This document shows, one piece after another, positions 1-8,900 of a stretch of DNA of 21,196 bases (position 1 is its first letter; the number at the start of each line of letters is the position of its first letter). The notes beneath the pieces were generated by a model that worked only from the letters and a program-made list of their open reading frames with translations, did no database searches and had not been told where the DNA came from. Position numbers and translations under genes: made by a program. The DNA is taken from positions 1 to 21,196 of the forward strand of contig JABXJT010000082.1 in assembly GCA_013375455.1 (NCBI GenBank), written 5' to 3'. This DNA comes from Candidatus Helarchaeota archaeon (GTDB taxonomy: Archaea > Asgardarchaeota > Lokiarchaeia > Helarchaeales > HEL-GB-A).

Positions 1-1189
1 ATTCCAAGAGATCGATCATCTTAATTTTAGACCCTACAGCTTTAATCGCGTCAGACAAGTTTCTATGACAGAAAGGACAAATACTTACGAGGTACTCCGC
101 TCCAGTTTCCTCCGCTTCTTCTATTCGACTCTTTGAGATTTCTAAAGCTAACTCGGGAAAGGCTTTTTTAACGCCGCCTCCCGCGCCACAGCATTTTGCG
201 TTTTCTTTAATTGTTTCCATTTCTTTTATATTTGCAATTTGTGCCAAAAGCTTTCTCGGTTCCTCGTAAAGAGGTTCATCCACTCCTCTTCCAGTATGAC
301 ATGGATCGTGATATGTAACAGTAATCCCTAAATTCTTCAACTTAGGATTTTTTTCGGCGATAAATTGAATAGTATGTAGAACATCAATGCCTAATTTCTT
401 CAATTTTTTACCATAATCTTTCATAAGAGTTCGATAACAGCCTGCGCAACTCGTGATAATTGTCTTCACTCCGCTATTCTGAAATAATTCAAGATTCTTC
501 TCAAGAACAGAATCATAGGCGTTTCGGTCACCCGTACGCATCGCAACAGATCCACAGCAGATTTCACTTTCCCCAAAAACCGAAAAATCGATCCCCAGTT
601 TTTTTAAGACTTTTGCAGTTTTAATTGCCACATTTTGGATTTCTGGGGTAAGAGCTGCTGTACATCCAACAAAGTAGAGAACATCTGCTTTCTCAGAACT
701 GGCATCCTTTACTTTGAAATCTAATTTTTCTAACCACTCACTTTTTTGTTTATTATCTCGCTGATATGGATTTAACTTTTCAACCAACGCTCGATTCATC
801 GATATATGCTCCATTAATCCCATCTCAGCCTTTACTAATTCTGCTCTTAACGCTTCATAAACCGCAGTATTATCCATTTCATAAGCACAAGTCGTCGAGC
901 ATGCGTTGCAAGTGGGACATTGGTACAGAACCTCTGCCAGATCTTTACTTAATTCCAATTTACCTTGCCAAATAGATCGAGCTATTTGCATTTTCCCTCT
1001 TCCAAAGAAAGGTTCAAAACCTGTAGTATGTTCTTTTGCGACACAAACACCCGATTTTGGAGGGTCAGAAGTGTAATCAGTTGCCTCTCTACAATCGCCA
1101 CAGGCTATACACTGTAATATAAATTTTTTAACTTTTTTTAAATATTTATATTTCTTTTTTGGTTCAAATTTAACTTCAGTTTCTGTCAT
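1..1189 (-). CDS. HdrD/GlcF-type FeS oxidoreductase with two CCG domains (3' end off the window)
   Basis: Electron-transfer subunit expected to take electrons from the FAD-linked oxidase encoded just upstream (1205-2731). About 396 residues are visible. Two ferredoxin-type [4Fe-4S] motifs are present: C27-x2-C30-x2-C33 with C49, and C91-x2-C94-x2-C97-x3-C101. Two cysteine-rich CCG domains follow, with C176, CCG at 211-213 and CAGC at 248-251, then HDPCH at 295-299, CCGAGGG at 333-339 and CPFC at 371-374. This is the domain order of GlcF and of the HdrD C-terminal half. The protein is soluble, with no signal peptide. The ATG at 1187-1189 lies 15 bases after the upstream stop and is preceded by GGTGA, so the two genes are surely cotranscribed. 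The protein resembles its paralogue at 13417-14589. The substrate (glycolate, lactate or another) cannot be read from this subunit. Only a few C-terminal residues appear to be missing. Confidence 0.9.
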   Translation of the reverse strand, partial: MTETEVKFEPKKKYKYLKKVKKFILQCIACGDCREATDYTSDPPKSGVCVAKEHTTGFEPFFGRGKMQIARSIWQGKLELSKDLAEVLYQCPTCNACSTTCAYEMDNTAVYEALRAELVKAEMGLMEHISMNRALVEKLNPYQRDNKQKSEWLEKLDFKVKDASSEKADVLYFVGCTAALTPEIQNVAIKTAKVLKKLGIDFSVFGESEICCGSVAMRTGDRNAYDSVLEKNLELFQNSGVKTIITSCAGCYRTLMKDYGKKLKKLGIDVLHTIQFIAEKNPKLKNLGITVTYHDPCHTGRGVDEPLYEEPRKLLAQIANIKEMETIKENAKCCGAGGGVKKAFPELALEISKSRIEEAEETGAEYLVSICPFCHRNLSDAIKAVGSKIKMIDLLE

Positions 1190-1204
1190 TTTCACCGTTC
1201 TCTT

Positions 1205-2731
1205 TTATTCATCTTTAACAATATATTTGGTAATGTCATCCTCATAATTATACATATGGAATTTGTTTGGGCTTAACAGAAAATTTGGATCAACTGTTTT
1301 CTTTATATCTTTGAAAAATTGGATAAATTCAGGCGTATACGCATCTGCTTCAACTATTGACTGTGAAATTGCTTCTCCAAGCCAATAATGAACTCCACCA
1401 TACCTTACTTGATGTCTTATCCGTGCATGCCATGCATTCATTGCTTTTTGCCGTTTTTCATCCACGTTTTCACCAAGCAAGCCTCCTACGATTACGCAGT
1501 GCCCGTTCGGCAGAGTAAATATGACAGTAGCAAATGCCCCTGACAGTTCAGTTCCATATTGTTGTTTAGTTTTTTCAGCAAATTCGTCGGATAATCTTTT
1601 AGCTTCTGCTATACGTGTAATTGGAATTTTATGACACGTTGTACATGCGACTGTAGGTGGGGCGGGACTAATATATTGATTAAAATAATTAAAGGCATAT
1701 TTTAAATTAAATTTATAATCTTTAGCTAATGGCTCGGCTAAATCTATTTCTTGCATTTCAAATGGTCTGGAATCATTTTTCATGATTTCATCAACTTTTT
1801 CAATATAAACCTCTAATATTCGCTGATCAAATGCTTCTAATCCAACTTGAAAAACAGGACCAGTGATTTCTGACTTTTTAGGAGGCCTTTCTTTTGCCAT
1901 AAGTCCTTTAAGGTCAATTACTATTGATGGAACCACCATCAAATCAGTTATTCCATCCTTAACTTCTTTCTGACATTTATGAATTAATTCGGTAGCTTTA
2001 TTATAATCGTCTTTATAAAGCATATAATCTCGTCGTGTTTTCAATGGAGGATCGGGAGCTAATTTCAAAAAGGCTTTCGTCTTAATACCCATGGTTCCCA
2101 CGTCTCCCATGAAAAGGCCTGTAAAGTCTGGTGCAACTCCATATCTGCAAAATGGTTGTGCATATTTGTTAGCTGCCGCTCCTGTTCTTATAATTGTTCC
2201 CTGCGGATTGGGTAGGACCACTTCGACACCTATACATATTTCAGGCACCAAACCGTATTTTGTAGATCCAAATCCTGCGGTACTATTTGAAAGACCGCCG
2301 CCGATAGTTGCTGAGTAACCACTTCCAGGACCTAACACTCCCGTGGTCAGCCCTTTTTTGTGTAATTCTGAAACTAACGCACCCCACGTGATTCCACATT
2401 CAACTACACAGTAAAAATCGGTTTCATTAATTTCCAAGATCTGGTTCATACGGGTGAGATCGAACAGGATCCCTCCTTGAGTGACGGATCCGCCAACCAG
2501 ATCAGCTCCACCTCCCCTTGGAACCATATGAATTTTATAATCATTAGCAATTTTTATTATATCAGAGACTTCCTCAGTGGATTTAGGTCGTACTATCATA
2601 TCGGCCCATCGATCCGGGAAAGCGGGGTCGACGTTTCGTGAATATGCGGCTTTCATGAAATCTTTATCGGTAATATAATCTAATCCAACTACATTCTCTA
2701 TTTTTTGATAAGCACTTTTAATCTTAGACAT
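1205..2731 (-). CDS. FAD-linked oxidase, GlcD / VAO-PCMH family
   Basis: Flavoprotein predicted to oxidise a 2-hydroxyacid or alcohol and pass electrons to the FeS subunit 15 bases downstream. At 508 residues it is near the usual family length. The PCMH-type FAD-binding region spans roughly residues 40-225, with the pyrophosphate loop PRGGGADLVGG (71-81), ATIGGG (141-146) and the MGDVGTMGI stretch (208-216). The C-terminal cap ends in the family-typical VDPNFLLSPNKF. A CTTCH sequence at 363-367 matches a haem-c motif, but no export signal is present. The ATG is preceded by AAGTGGTTAAAT, nearly the same leader as the thiolase. The 87-base AT-rich gap upstream contains TATA-like stretches, so an internal promoter is possible. 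Family assignment is firm; the substrate is unknown. The YGVAPDFTGLFMG segment recalls the vanillyl-alcohol oxidase / cresol dehydrogenase branch. Confidence 0.92.
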   Translation of the reverse strand: MSKIKSAYQKIENVVGLDYITDKDFMKAAYSRNVDPAFPDRWADMIVRPKSTEEVSDIIKIANDYKIHMVPRGGGADLVGGSVTQGGILFDLTRMNQILEINETDFYCVVECGITWGALVSELHKKGLTTGVLGPGSGYSATIGGGLSNSTAGFGSTKYGLVPEICIGVEVVLPNPQGTIIRTGAAANKYAQPFCRYGVAPDFTGLFMGDVGTMGIKTKAFLKLAPDPPLKTRRDYMLYKDDYNKATELIHKCQKEVKDGITDLMVVPSIVIDLKGLMAKERPPKKSEITGPVFQVGLEAFDQRILEVYIEKVDEIMKNDSRPFEMQEIDLAEPLAKDYKFNLKYAFNYFNQYISPAPPTVACTTCHKIPITRIAEAKRLSDEFAEKTKQQYGTELSGAFATVIFTLPNGHCVIVGGLLGENVDEKRQKAMNAWHARIRHQVRYGGVHYWLGEAISQSIVEADAYTPEFIQFFKDIKKTVDPNFLLSPNKFHMYNYEDDITKYIVKDE

Positions 2732-2818
2732 ATTTAACCACTTTTTTATGGTTTTTTTAAATTATTATGTATTTTATTTTTAATTTAATTGTTTTCAGAG
2801 ATTTTTTTACATGAATTT

Positions 2819-3463
2819 CTAACGCAGCTGCGAGTACGGTAGCGTATATACCGTTCTCAGATACTCCCGTGGCGCTATTTCCCGAACCTGGCGAAAGAAT
2901 TGCTTGGAAAAGTCATCAGCTGGCTTGTAACCAGACTGCAATAGCGCTCCTTTCCATACATCAATCACTTCATTTGGTTTACCTGCAATAGGACGCCAGC
3001 TAGCAATTATTGGTAAAGTCTTGACCCAATCCTTTAGGCCAGCAATGAATCCTGCCATTTTACCAGGAGCCACCTCGAGCACCGCTAGACTATAGACTCC
3101 AAGCGGTTTTCTCTGGCTTCTAGCGATCGCCTTGTGTAAAATTTTTGGTGGCACGGTCTCCAACGGTTCCAATAGTCGGGAGTGTCGCTCTGGAGCTAAC
3201 TCCTCCAAACGCGCTGCATACTCTCCCCACGCTAGATCTTGGCTAGCTTTAATACGGAAAGCCTTTAGTGCTTCTATATCATCGAATTCCAGTACATGTG
3301 TCACTTTACTGAACAATTCAACATTACTGTACCAAGCCGCTACCAAACGCAGTTCTAGACGCTGACACACAGGCATCAATCGCTCCTGCGCGAACTCTAC
3401 AAATACATCCAGGCCTTCCGGACTGGCTGGCACGAGATTAAAGGTTTCCTCTAAATAAATCAT
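2819..3463 (-). CDS. NIPSNAP-like dimeric alpha/beta barrel protein, base-composition outlier
   Basis: A 214-residue protein that appears to be two related ~100-residue halves (about 1-100 and 116-214). Each starts with a beta strand (MIYLEETFNL; GVYSLAVLEV), followed by a helix and a W-x-P/W-containing strand. This resembles NIPSNAP or dimeric ferredoxin-like barrel proteins, whose role is poorly known. No catalytic motif is evident. The ATG has GGAG about a dozen bases upstream, and the gene lies 34 bases after the dehydrogenase, within the minus-strand operon. Three 60-base lines counted in the gene are 50-55% G+C, against 22-33% in lines counted in the adjacent genes. It also favours CTA, TTG, CGT and GCG codons, so recent transfer is likely. 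The NIPSNAP call is by general pattern only; it could be another ABM-like barrel. Confidence 0.6.
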   Translation of the reverse strand: MIYLEETFNLVPASPEGLDVFVEFAQERLMPVCQRLELRLVAAWYSNVELFSKVTHVLEFDDIEALKAFRIKASQDLAWGEYAARLEELAPERHSRLLEPLETVPPKILHKAIARSQRKPLGVYSLAVLEVAPGKMAGFIAGLKDWVKTLPIIASWRPIAGKPNEVIDVWKGALLQSGYKPADDFSKQFFRQVREIAPREYLRTVYTLPYSQLR

Positions 3464-3497
3464 CTATATCTAATCTCCATTCGAATTCTATAACTAT

Positions 3498-4301
3498 TTA
3501 ATAAAATTGCATTCCACCACACACATTGATTGATTGCCCCGTAATGTAATTTGATTCCTCTGAAGCAAGGAAAAGGGCCAGGTTGGCAACATCTTCTGGC
3601 GTGGCAGCCCGATCGAGAAGTGGTTTAGCCCCAAGTACAGTACCAATTTCGCCAACAAGGGCATCCGCAAGTGGTCCCAATAAGGGGGTTTTCACGGATC
3701 CAGGGCAAATGGCGTTCACCAATATTTTTCTATGAGCCAATTCTTTTGCTAAAGTCATTGTGATGGCCCGGATCCCAAATTTTGATACTGAATAAGCACC
3801 TAATCCAGCATGACCTACTCTACCTTCGACAGATGACATGTTGATTATTTTCCCACGGATTTTATCTGGATTCGATTTATCTCTTTGTCTAATCATTTTT
3901 TTAGCCACGTACTTAGAGCAATAAAATACTCCGTTAAGATTCACATCAATTATACGTTTCCAGACTTCTTCCTTCGTATAAATAATAGCCCCTAATGAAT
4001 GGGGTGGTGCTATCCCCGCATTATTGACGAGGATATCGATTTTATTGAATTTCTCAATTGATTTATTTACCATTTCTTCAACTTGAGTACTATTTGACAC
4101 ATCCACTTCTAAAATTAATGCCTCTCGTCCAAATGATTTGATTTCCGATTCGAGCTCAGCTTTAGTTTCTTCAATTTTATCTGGAGATCGTAAAAAAACA
4201 TCGAAAATAATAATATCTGCGCCTTCTTGGGCAAATTTTTTTGCAATCCCGCGACCGATACCCGATGCGCCGCCCGTTATTAAAGCTACTTTATTTAACA
4301 A
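3498..4301 (-). CDS. Short-chain dehydrogenase/reductase, FabG-like
   Basis: Classical SDR of 267 residues, predicted to interconvert a hydroxyl and a keto group using NAD(H). The Rossmann nucleotide motif is TGGASGIG (9-16). D35 ends the second strand (IIFDV), which favours NAD over NADP. NNAG is at 93-96, and the catalytic set is S157, Y170 and K174 (YSVSK). The C terminus carries the usual ITGQSINVCGG. Located between the thiolase and the FAD oxidase, it would suit a 3-hydroxyacyl-CoA or alcohol dehydrogenase step whose product feeds thiolysis. The start is uncertain: no in-frame ATG precedes the Rossmann strand. The given start is TTG at 4299-4301, with AAGG directly adjacent and a GGAG about 18 bases upstream. 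It lies 82 bases after the thiolase stop. Confidence 0.9.
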   Translation of the reverse strand: MLNKVALITGGASGIGRGIAKKFAQEGADIIIFDVFLRSPDKIEETKAELESEIKSFGREALILEVDVSNSTQVEEMVNKSIEKFNKIDILVNNAGIAPPHSLGAIIYTKEEVWKRIIDVNLNGVFYCSKYVAKKMIRQRDKSNPDKIRGKIINMSSVEGRVGHAGLGAYSVSKFGIRAITMTLAKELAHRKILVNAICPGSVKTPLLGPLADALVGEIGTVLGAKPLLDRAATPEDVANLALFLASEESNYITGQSINVCGGMQFY

Positions 4302-4383
4302 CCTTAGCGTAAAAATTACTCCGCATATTTGTTATTTATTTATAGATAAATTTTCAATTAGTATAACTAGATGAAATTATCAA

Positions 4384-5628
4384 TTATGACTTTTCTAAAA
4401 TATGCACGCAGAGGGCAGCCTCGCCAAACCCGATATTTCCACCACCATTTTCGGCCAAAGCAATTTTTGCTTTAACCTGCCTTTCGCCGGCTTCTCCACG
4501 TAGTTGAGTCACCAATTCATAGATTTGTGCCAAGCCTGAAGCACCTATTGGGTGCCCACGGGAAAGCAATCCTCCACTCGTGTTCACTGGAACTTTTCCG
4601 TCAAGTGCGGTAGCCCCACTTTCTGTAAATGGCCCACCTTGTCCTACTGGACAGAATCCCATCTGTTCAATCTGATGAATTTCCCCAAACGCCGTAGCAT
4701 CATGGACTTCTGCAACATTTACATCTTTCGGACCAAGACCGGCCATTTCATACGCAGCTGTGGCAGCCCGATCAGCTATAGTGTCTTTTTTCCATGACCC
4801 GGATCTTAAGACCGATGCTCGTATTAAGACAGCTCTCGTGGTTGGATGCTGCTTTAAAAACTTTTCAGAGCAAAGAATTGCAGCCGCGGCGCCGTCTCCG
4901 ACGGGGGCGCACATCGACCGGGTCAGAGGATAAGCAACTTCATAATCTTCCATTACCTGCTCCACGGTCATAGGAAACGTGTATTGGGCAAGTGGATTTA
5001 GTGTTGAATTATTGTGGTTTTTAGCTGCAACGACAGCTAATTGTCGTTGTGTAGTTCCATACTTTTTCATATGGGTACGGGCTGCCATTGCATAAAGATC
5101 CATAAACGCCGAGTGACCACCTTTTTTCTCTTTCTTTACTTCAGAACCTTGTTTTTTAGCCATTTTTTCTTTTCGTTTTTTAGCCCATTTTTTCATTTGC
5201 TCAATTAATTTAGTTGTTACTTCCACGTCCGTTCCTGATATAAAGCCCTCCATCATTCTTTTACGATCTTCGTGATATACTTTTTCAACGCCTATAGCCA
5301 GCACACAGTCATAAAGACCCGCTTTTATTTCAGCCCACGCTCCGTGGAAAGCGGAGCTCCCACCGGCACAAGCATTTTCTACATTCATCATGGGTATTTT
5401 ATCAATGCCGTTGGCACTAAGCGCCACTTGACCTCGAATACAATGTTGATTATCAGTCATTCCCCAACCGGAATTTGAAAACCATGCAGCCTCGATATCA
5501 TCAAAACTTACATCACAGTCCTTTTGGACAGATTCGAGCGCTTCACCTGTCAAATTTTTAATGCTTTTCTCCAGATATTTACCGAATTTGGTCATTCCAA
5601 CGCCAAATACATAAATTCTATTACTCAT
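4384..5628 (-). CDS. SCP2-type thiolase (acetyl-CoA acetyltransferase / 3-ketoacyl-CoA thiolase-like)
   Basis: Thiolase-superfamily enzyme of 414 residues. The nucleophilic cysteine is C87 in ENACAGGSSA. H309 lies in EVHDATAFGE, and H359 in SRGHPIGASG activates the nucleophile. The C-terminal GGGNIGFGEAA is the sterol-carrier-protein-x type, lacking the second catalytic cysteine of classical thiolases. Such archaeal enzymes condense or cleave acyl-CoA and usually pair with a DUF35 OB-fold protein, which is not beside this gene. A very lysine-rich insertion (about residues 141-172) sits in the loop domain. The ATG follows AAGTGGATAAAT and a TATA-like box, making this the first gene of the operon. 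Thiolysis after the adjacent dehydrogenase step is an inference; a mevalonate role is the alternative. G+C is locally high around the EVHD and CAPVGDG coding regions. Confidence 0.9.
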   Translation of the reverse strand: MSNRIYVFGVGMTKFGKYLEKSIKNLTGEALESVQKDCDVSFDDIEAAWFSNSGWGMTDNQHCIRGQVALSANGIDKIPMMNVENACAGGSSAFHGAWAEIKAGLYDCVLAIGVEKVYHEDRKRMMEGFISGTDVEVTTKLIEQMKKWAKKRKEKMAKKQGSEVKKEKKGGHSAFMDLYAMAARTHMKKYGTTQRQLAVVAAKNHNNSTLNPLAQYTFPMTVEQVMEDYEVAYPLTRSMCAPVGDGAAAAILCSEKFLKQHPTTRAVLIRASVLRSGSWKKDTIADRAATAAYEMAGLGPKDVNVAEVHDATAFGEIHQIEQMGFCPVGQGGPFTESGATALDGKVPVNTSGGLLSRGHPIGASGLAQIYELVTQLRGEAGERQVKAKIALAENGGGNIGFGEAALCVHILEKS

Positions 5629-5674
5629 ATTTATCCACTTTTACGATTGATTATTATTACTCAATTTTCTTACT

Positions 5675-5690
5675 CTATTTAAAATATATT
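5675..5690 (-). promoter_or_regulatory. TATA-like box of the thiolase operon
   Basis: On the minus strand this reads ATATATTTTAAATAG, a good archaeal TATA element. Its centre is about 54 bases upstream of the thiolase ATG. A transcript starting about 26 bases downstream would have a short leader carrying the GTGGAT element before the start codon. Confidence 0.5.
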
Positions 5691-5692
5691 GA

Positions 5693-5854
5693 TTACCAAC
5701 CAGTAGGATCTTCCGCTTCAGTATCTACGTCAAATTGGAACGTATACTGATCTAATTCTAACTCTTTTTTATGTGTTAAAAGAGTTGTATATAATGTGTC
5801 CATTAAATCCCCTGGAACGGTAGAACTCGAATAGGTGCTGTAGGTTAAAAGCAT
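5693..5854 (-). CDS. Possible small acidic protein of 53 residues (doubtful)
   Basis: An ATG-initiated frame between the GH2 start region and the thiolase promoter, ending DPTGW. In-frame TAG and TAA codons lie just upstream of the ATG, so it cannot be longer. The product is acidic in its second half (KELELDQYTF, DVDTEAED) and has no cysteines, so it is not the zinc-ribbon/OB partner expected for an archaeal thiolase. No ribosome binding site is visible. The stop lies only a few bases before the thiolase TATA-like box. It may be a real small gene, a decayed remnant or chance. Confidence 0.25.
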   Translation of the reverse strand: MLLTYSTYSSSTVPGDLMDTLYTTLLTHKKELELDQYTFQFDVDTEAEDPTGW

Positions 5855-5911
5855 GGTAAATAAGAGTGATTACTATGTTAATTAAAACTAGCAAATTAAA
5901 AGTTATAATTA

Positions 5912-5921
5912 TCACTAGTGA
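5912..5921. promoter_or_regulatory. Perfect 10-base palindrome over the GH2 start
   Basis: TCACTAGTGA is its own reverse complement and overlaps the candidate GTG start codon at 5918. A related half-site (AGTGA, 5865-5869) lies about 45 bases upstream. It could be an operator. If translation starts at the ATG at 5927 instead, the palindrome lies at or just before the transcription start. Confidence 0.3.
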
Positions 5922-8900
5922 GCTTAATGCCTTCAAAAAATCTTTTTAAAGCAGAAAGTCGTAACTGGCAAATTTCTATTAAGATCTCGCAATTCCCTTA
6001 TCTCATTTCTCTATGGTTTTCTTTAACGGGTTTATTGTTAATCCTAACGAGTGAAATGCAGTGGGGGACAATAAACAATGAGATTAAAAATCTATTTGGG
6101 GCTGACCTCGACTACGTCTCCCTACTTATTGGTATCATTACAGGATTCACGCTTTATCTAGGGGTAATGTTGGTTCTAGGCTTAAGATCTCGAAGGATCC
6201 TGCATAATCCCATAAATCTTTTTCTCACTACGCTCATAAGTATCTTTTTTGTGTTTTTTTTAACAACGTTGGTGTCCGTTAATATGCGCGTACGGCTCGA
6301 TTATATTTGGTTTTCAGCTGGGCAATCACATTTCTGGATGTATCTCGCAGTTTTAGCGCTCTATACACTTGCATTAGCTATTTTACTATTAAAAGTCCCC
6401 AGCTTTTTTAAAGAAAAGGAATCTAAGCCTAAGGGACACCCAAAATTAGTATTTATAACACTACTGGTAAGCCTAGCAATAGGGATCTACACTCTTACAT
6501 CTCTCCTGACCGTATTTTCAAGAAACTTCGTATTCTGGAATAATACCTTCATCCTACATCAGTATGTTGAAGGATTTAAATTCCTATACTACCTATTCGG
6601 AGGGTTTGTAGTGGGATGGGCGGCGTATCTTTTCATTCTTAAGAAAAAAGTAACAGAGCCACTAACCAATATTAAAAAATTCGGAGTTCTCATCTTTCCT
6701 ACGTTCATTATTCTTTCTATTGCGTTAATTGGGTTTGTGATCCAAACTAATATTGGATATGGGCTTCAAGCAGTATACCCCTTAATTATAATCGCTGTTA
6801 TCTGTTTGATACCACTGACTTTCTATTCTATTAAAACCTTAAACATACACCTCTTTCTTGAATTTCTCACTAAGAAACATTTTCCTATGAAAAAAGTAAA
6901 AAGAAGATCCTTAGGAATCATTTCATTACTGCTCTTCAGCATCTTTTCAGTCTTTCTTGTACCAAGTATTGTAAGCGCTCCTGACGTAGATCTTCCTGCA
7001 GTGACAAAGCTCCAATATGTGAACAGTACCTATGTTCCCTTTCAGAATAATATAATGTACCCCGCTTTTGATTTTCAACCCGATTTTAGTGAGAATGGGA
7101 CTAGAAACTTTTATTCGCTTAATGGTGAGTGGAAATTTGATTTTCAAAATTCAGGCATCTGGTCCGGTTCTGATCTGTCGCTAAAGCCACGTTCGGCTAA
7201 GATTCTCGCACAGATGGCAACCGGGTGGGAATCTACCGACTGTGATGATTCTAGTTGGGATAATATCACGGTTCCCTCTGCTTTCAATAGAATGGACCAT
7301 CCTATCGTAAGCTATCGAGATGCACAAGGCATTTGTTATTATCGTCGTAACTTCTCTTTGACGGATTTGGGAATTTCAGAGGCGCATCTCGTTGCAAATA
7401 ATGTTACAGTCTTTCTGAAATTCTTAGCAGCTAATTATATTACTGATGTATGGTTAGATGGGGAATATGTTGGATATCACGAGGGGGGGTTTAATTCATT
7501 TTGTTTTGATGTAACTTCCATACTTCAAACTCTAGGTGGGAATTCCCATCTACTTGCCGTTCGTATTGACACTGGTGGGTGGAGTACTAAATTCTTCACA
7601 AAGCTTGTGCCCGGATTTGCGGATTGGTTTAATTACGCCGGGTTAGTTGAAGATGTGTACATCGAGGTGACACCTCGTTGTTCTGTTGTTCGAGCTGACA
7701 TACAAGTTACCCAACTGATCCCAAAATCAGATCCGCCTCACAACGGATCAGTTGATTTAAACATTGATGTCTGCGTAAATATCCCAAACAACGCATTGGT
7801 CAATCATTCTGGACCTGCCTCTCTTAATCTTAGTATTTCTCCTCTGGCTTTCCCTAACCAATCAACCATGTTTAATAATACTTACTGGTATTACGTTAAT
7901 AAGTCGATTGAAGTCCAACCAGACATTATCAGTGGTGCCCTCCAGCGAAATATTCTCAGTACAGGCGTAGAATCGACCGATTACGCTATCTATCGATTTA
8001 CTTTAAGCCTTGATAATGTTTCTTTTTGGACCAATAAACAACCTTCCCTGTATATGTTAGAAGTCAATTTATCGATCTCTGGGAATAATACCCCCTTTTT
8101 TGATCGCTTCCTCTCGCAGATTGGATTCCGCGAAATTAAGGTGAATGGCACGCAACTTCTCCTAAATGGGGCCCCGACTTTTCTGGCAGGGAATAATATC
8201 CATCAAGAAGCTCCTGGGATGGGTCGAACGGTAACAGCTGACAGAATAAGGGATGATTTGCTGCTGCTAAAAAACATCAGCACTAATATTATTCGATGTC
8301 ATTACACCCTAGATCGGCTTTACTATTTGTATGGCGATCGGCTTGGTTTAGCATTCTGGGAAGAGGTCCCTGTCTATTGGTTTAATGATGTAACTCTGCT
8401 GGAAGCAATGACTCGTGGAACTGCGAAATCCATGTTTTTAGAAATGGTCTATCGCGATATCAATCGCCCCTCTATCTTCTTCTGGAGCGCTGCCAATGAA
8501 CCTTGGAGTGAAGATCTATTGTCAAAATATCTCAAAGACTTTCGCGATCTTCAAGAACTGATTGATCCTACCCGTATACTCGGCTATGCCAGTCCAATCC
8601 TCTCTATGCTTCGAGTTCCGCCTTTTGTCCATTTAGAAATGGTAACTGCAAACTATTTAGAGGAAAGCGATTATCTTTCTTCTGATTCTCTCAATAAACC
8701 TATTTTAATCACCGAATATGGTAACCTTTTCGATGAACGAACTGATTTCTATCTGACCAACCCGCAAGTTATAGGATTAATTCATTGGATTGGGATTGCC
8801 TATTTTTCCAACTACCATCTCGATTTTAACTACCATTGGTCGGGAGGTATGTTCGATAAAGATCGCATCCCTCAAGCAGATGTCCCATTTATGCAAGAAT

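Larger units (their letters stand above)
5629..5917. other. Intergenic region with divergent promoters
   Basis: This 289-base gap separates the minus-strand thiolase operon from the plus-strand GH2 gene. It holds the thiolase TATA-like box (5675-5690), a doubtful minus-strand frame (5693-5854), AT-rich sequence before the GH2 start, and a palindrome at that start. No RNA gene or repeat array was seen. Confidence 0.6.

Noticed and set aside
766..975. Plus-strand open frame (69 codons) near the left edge
   Set aside because: Antisense to the FeS subunit with intact cysteine motifs; repetitive proline/leucine content is a reverse-strand artefact.
1..2731. Heterodisulfide reductase HdrDE
   Set aside because: The partner is a VAO/PCMH flavoprotein rather than a b-type cytochrome HdrE, so a GlcD/GlcF-like enzyme fits better.
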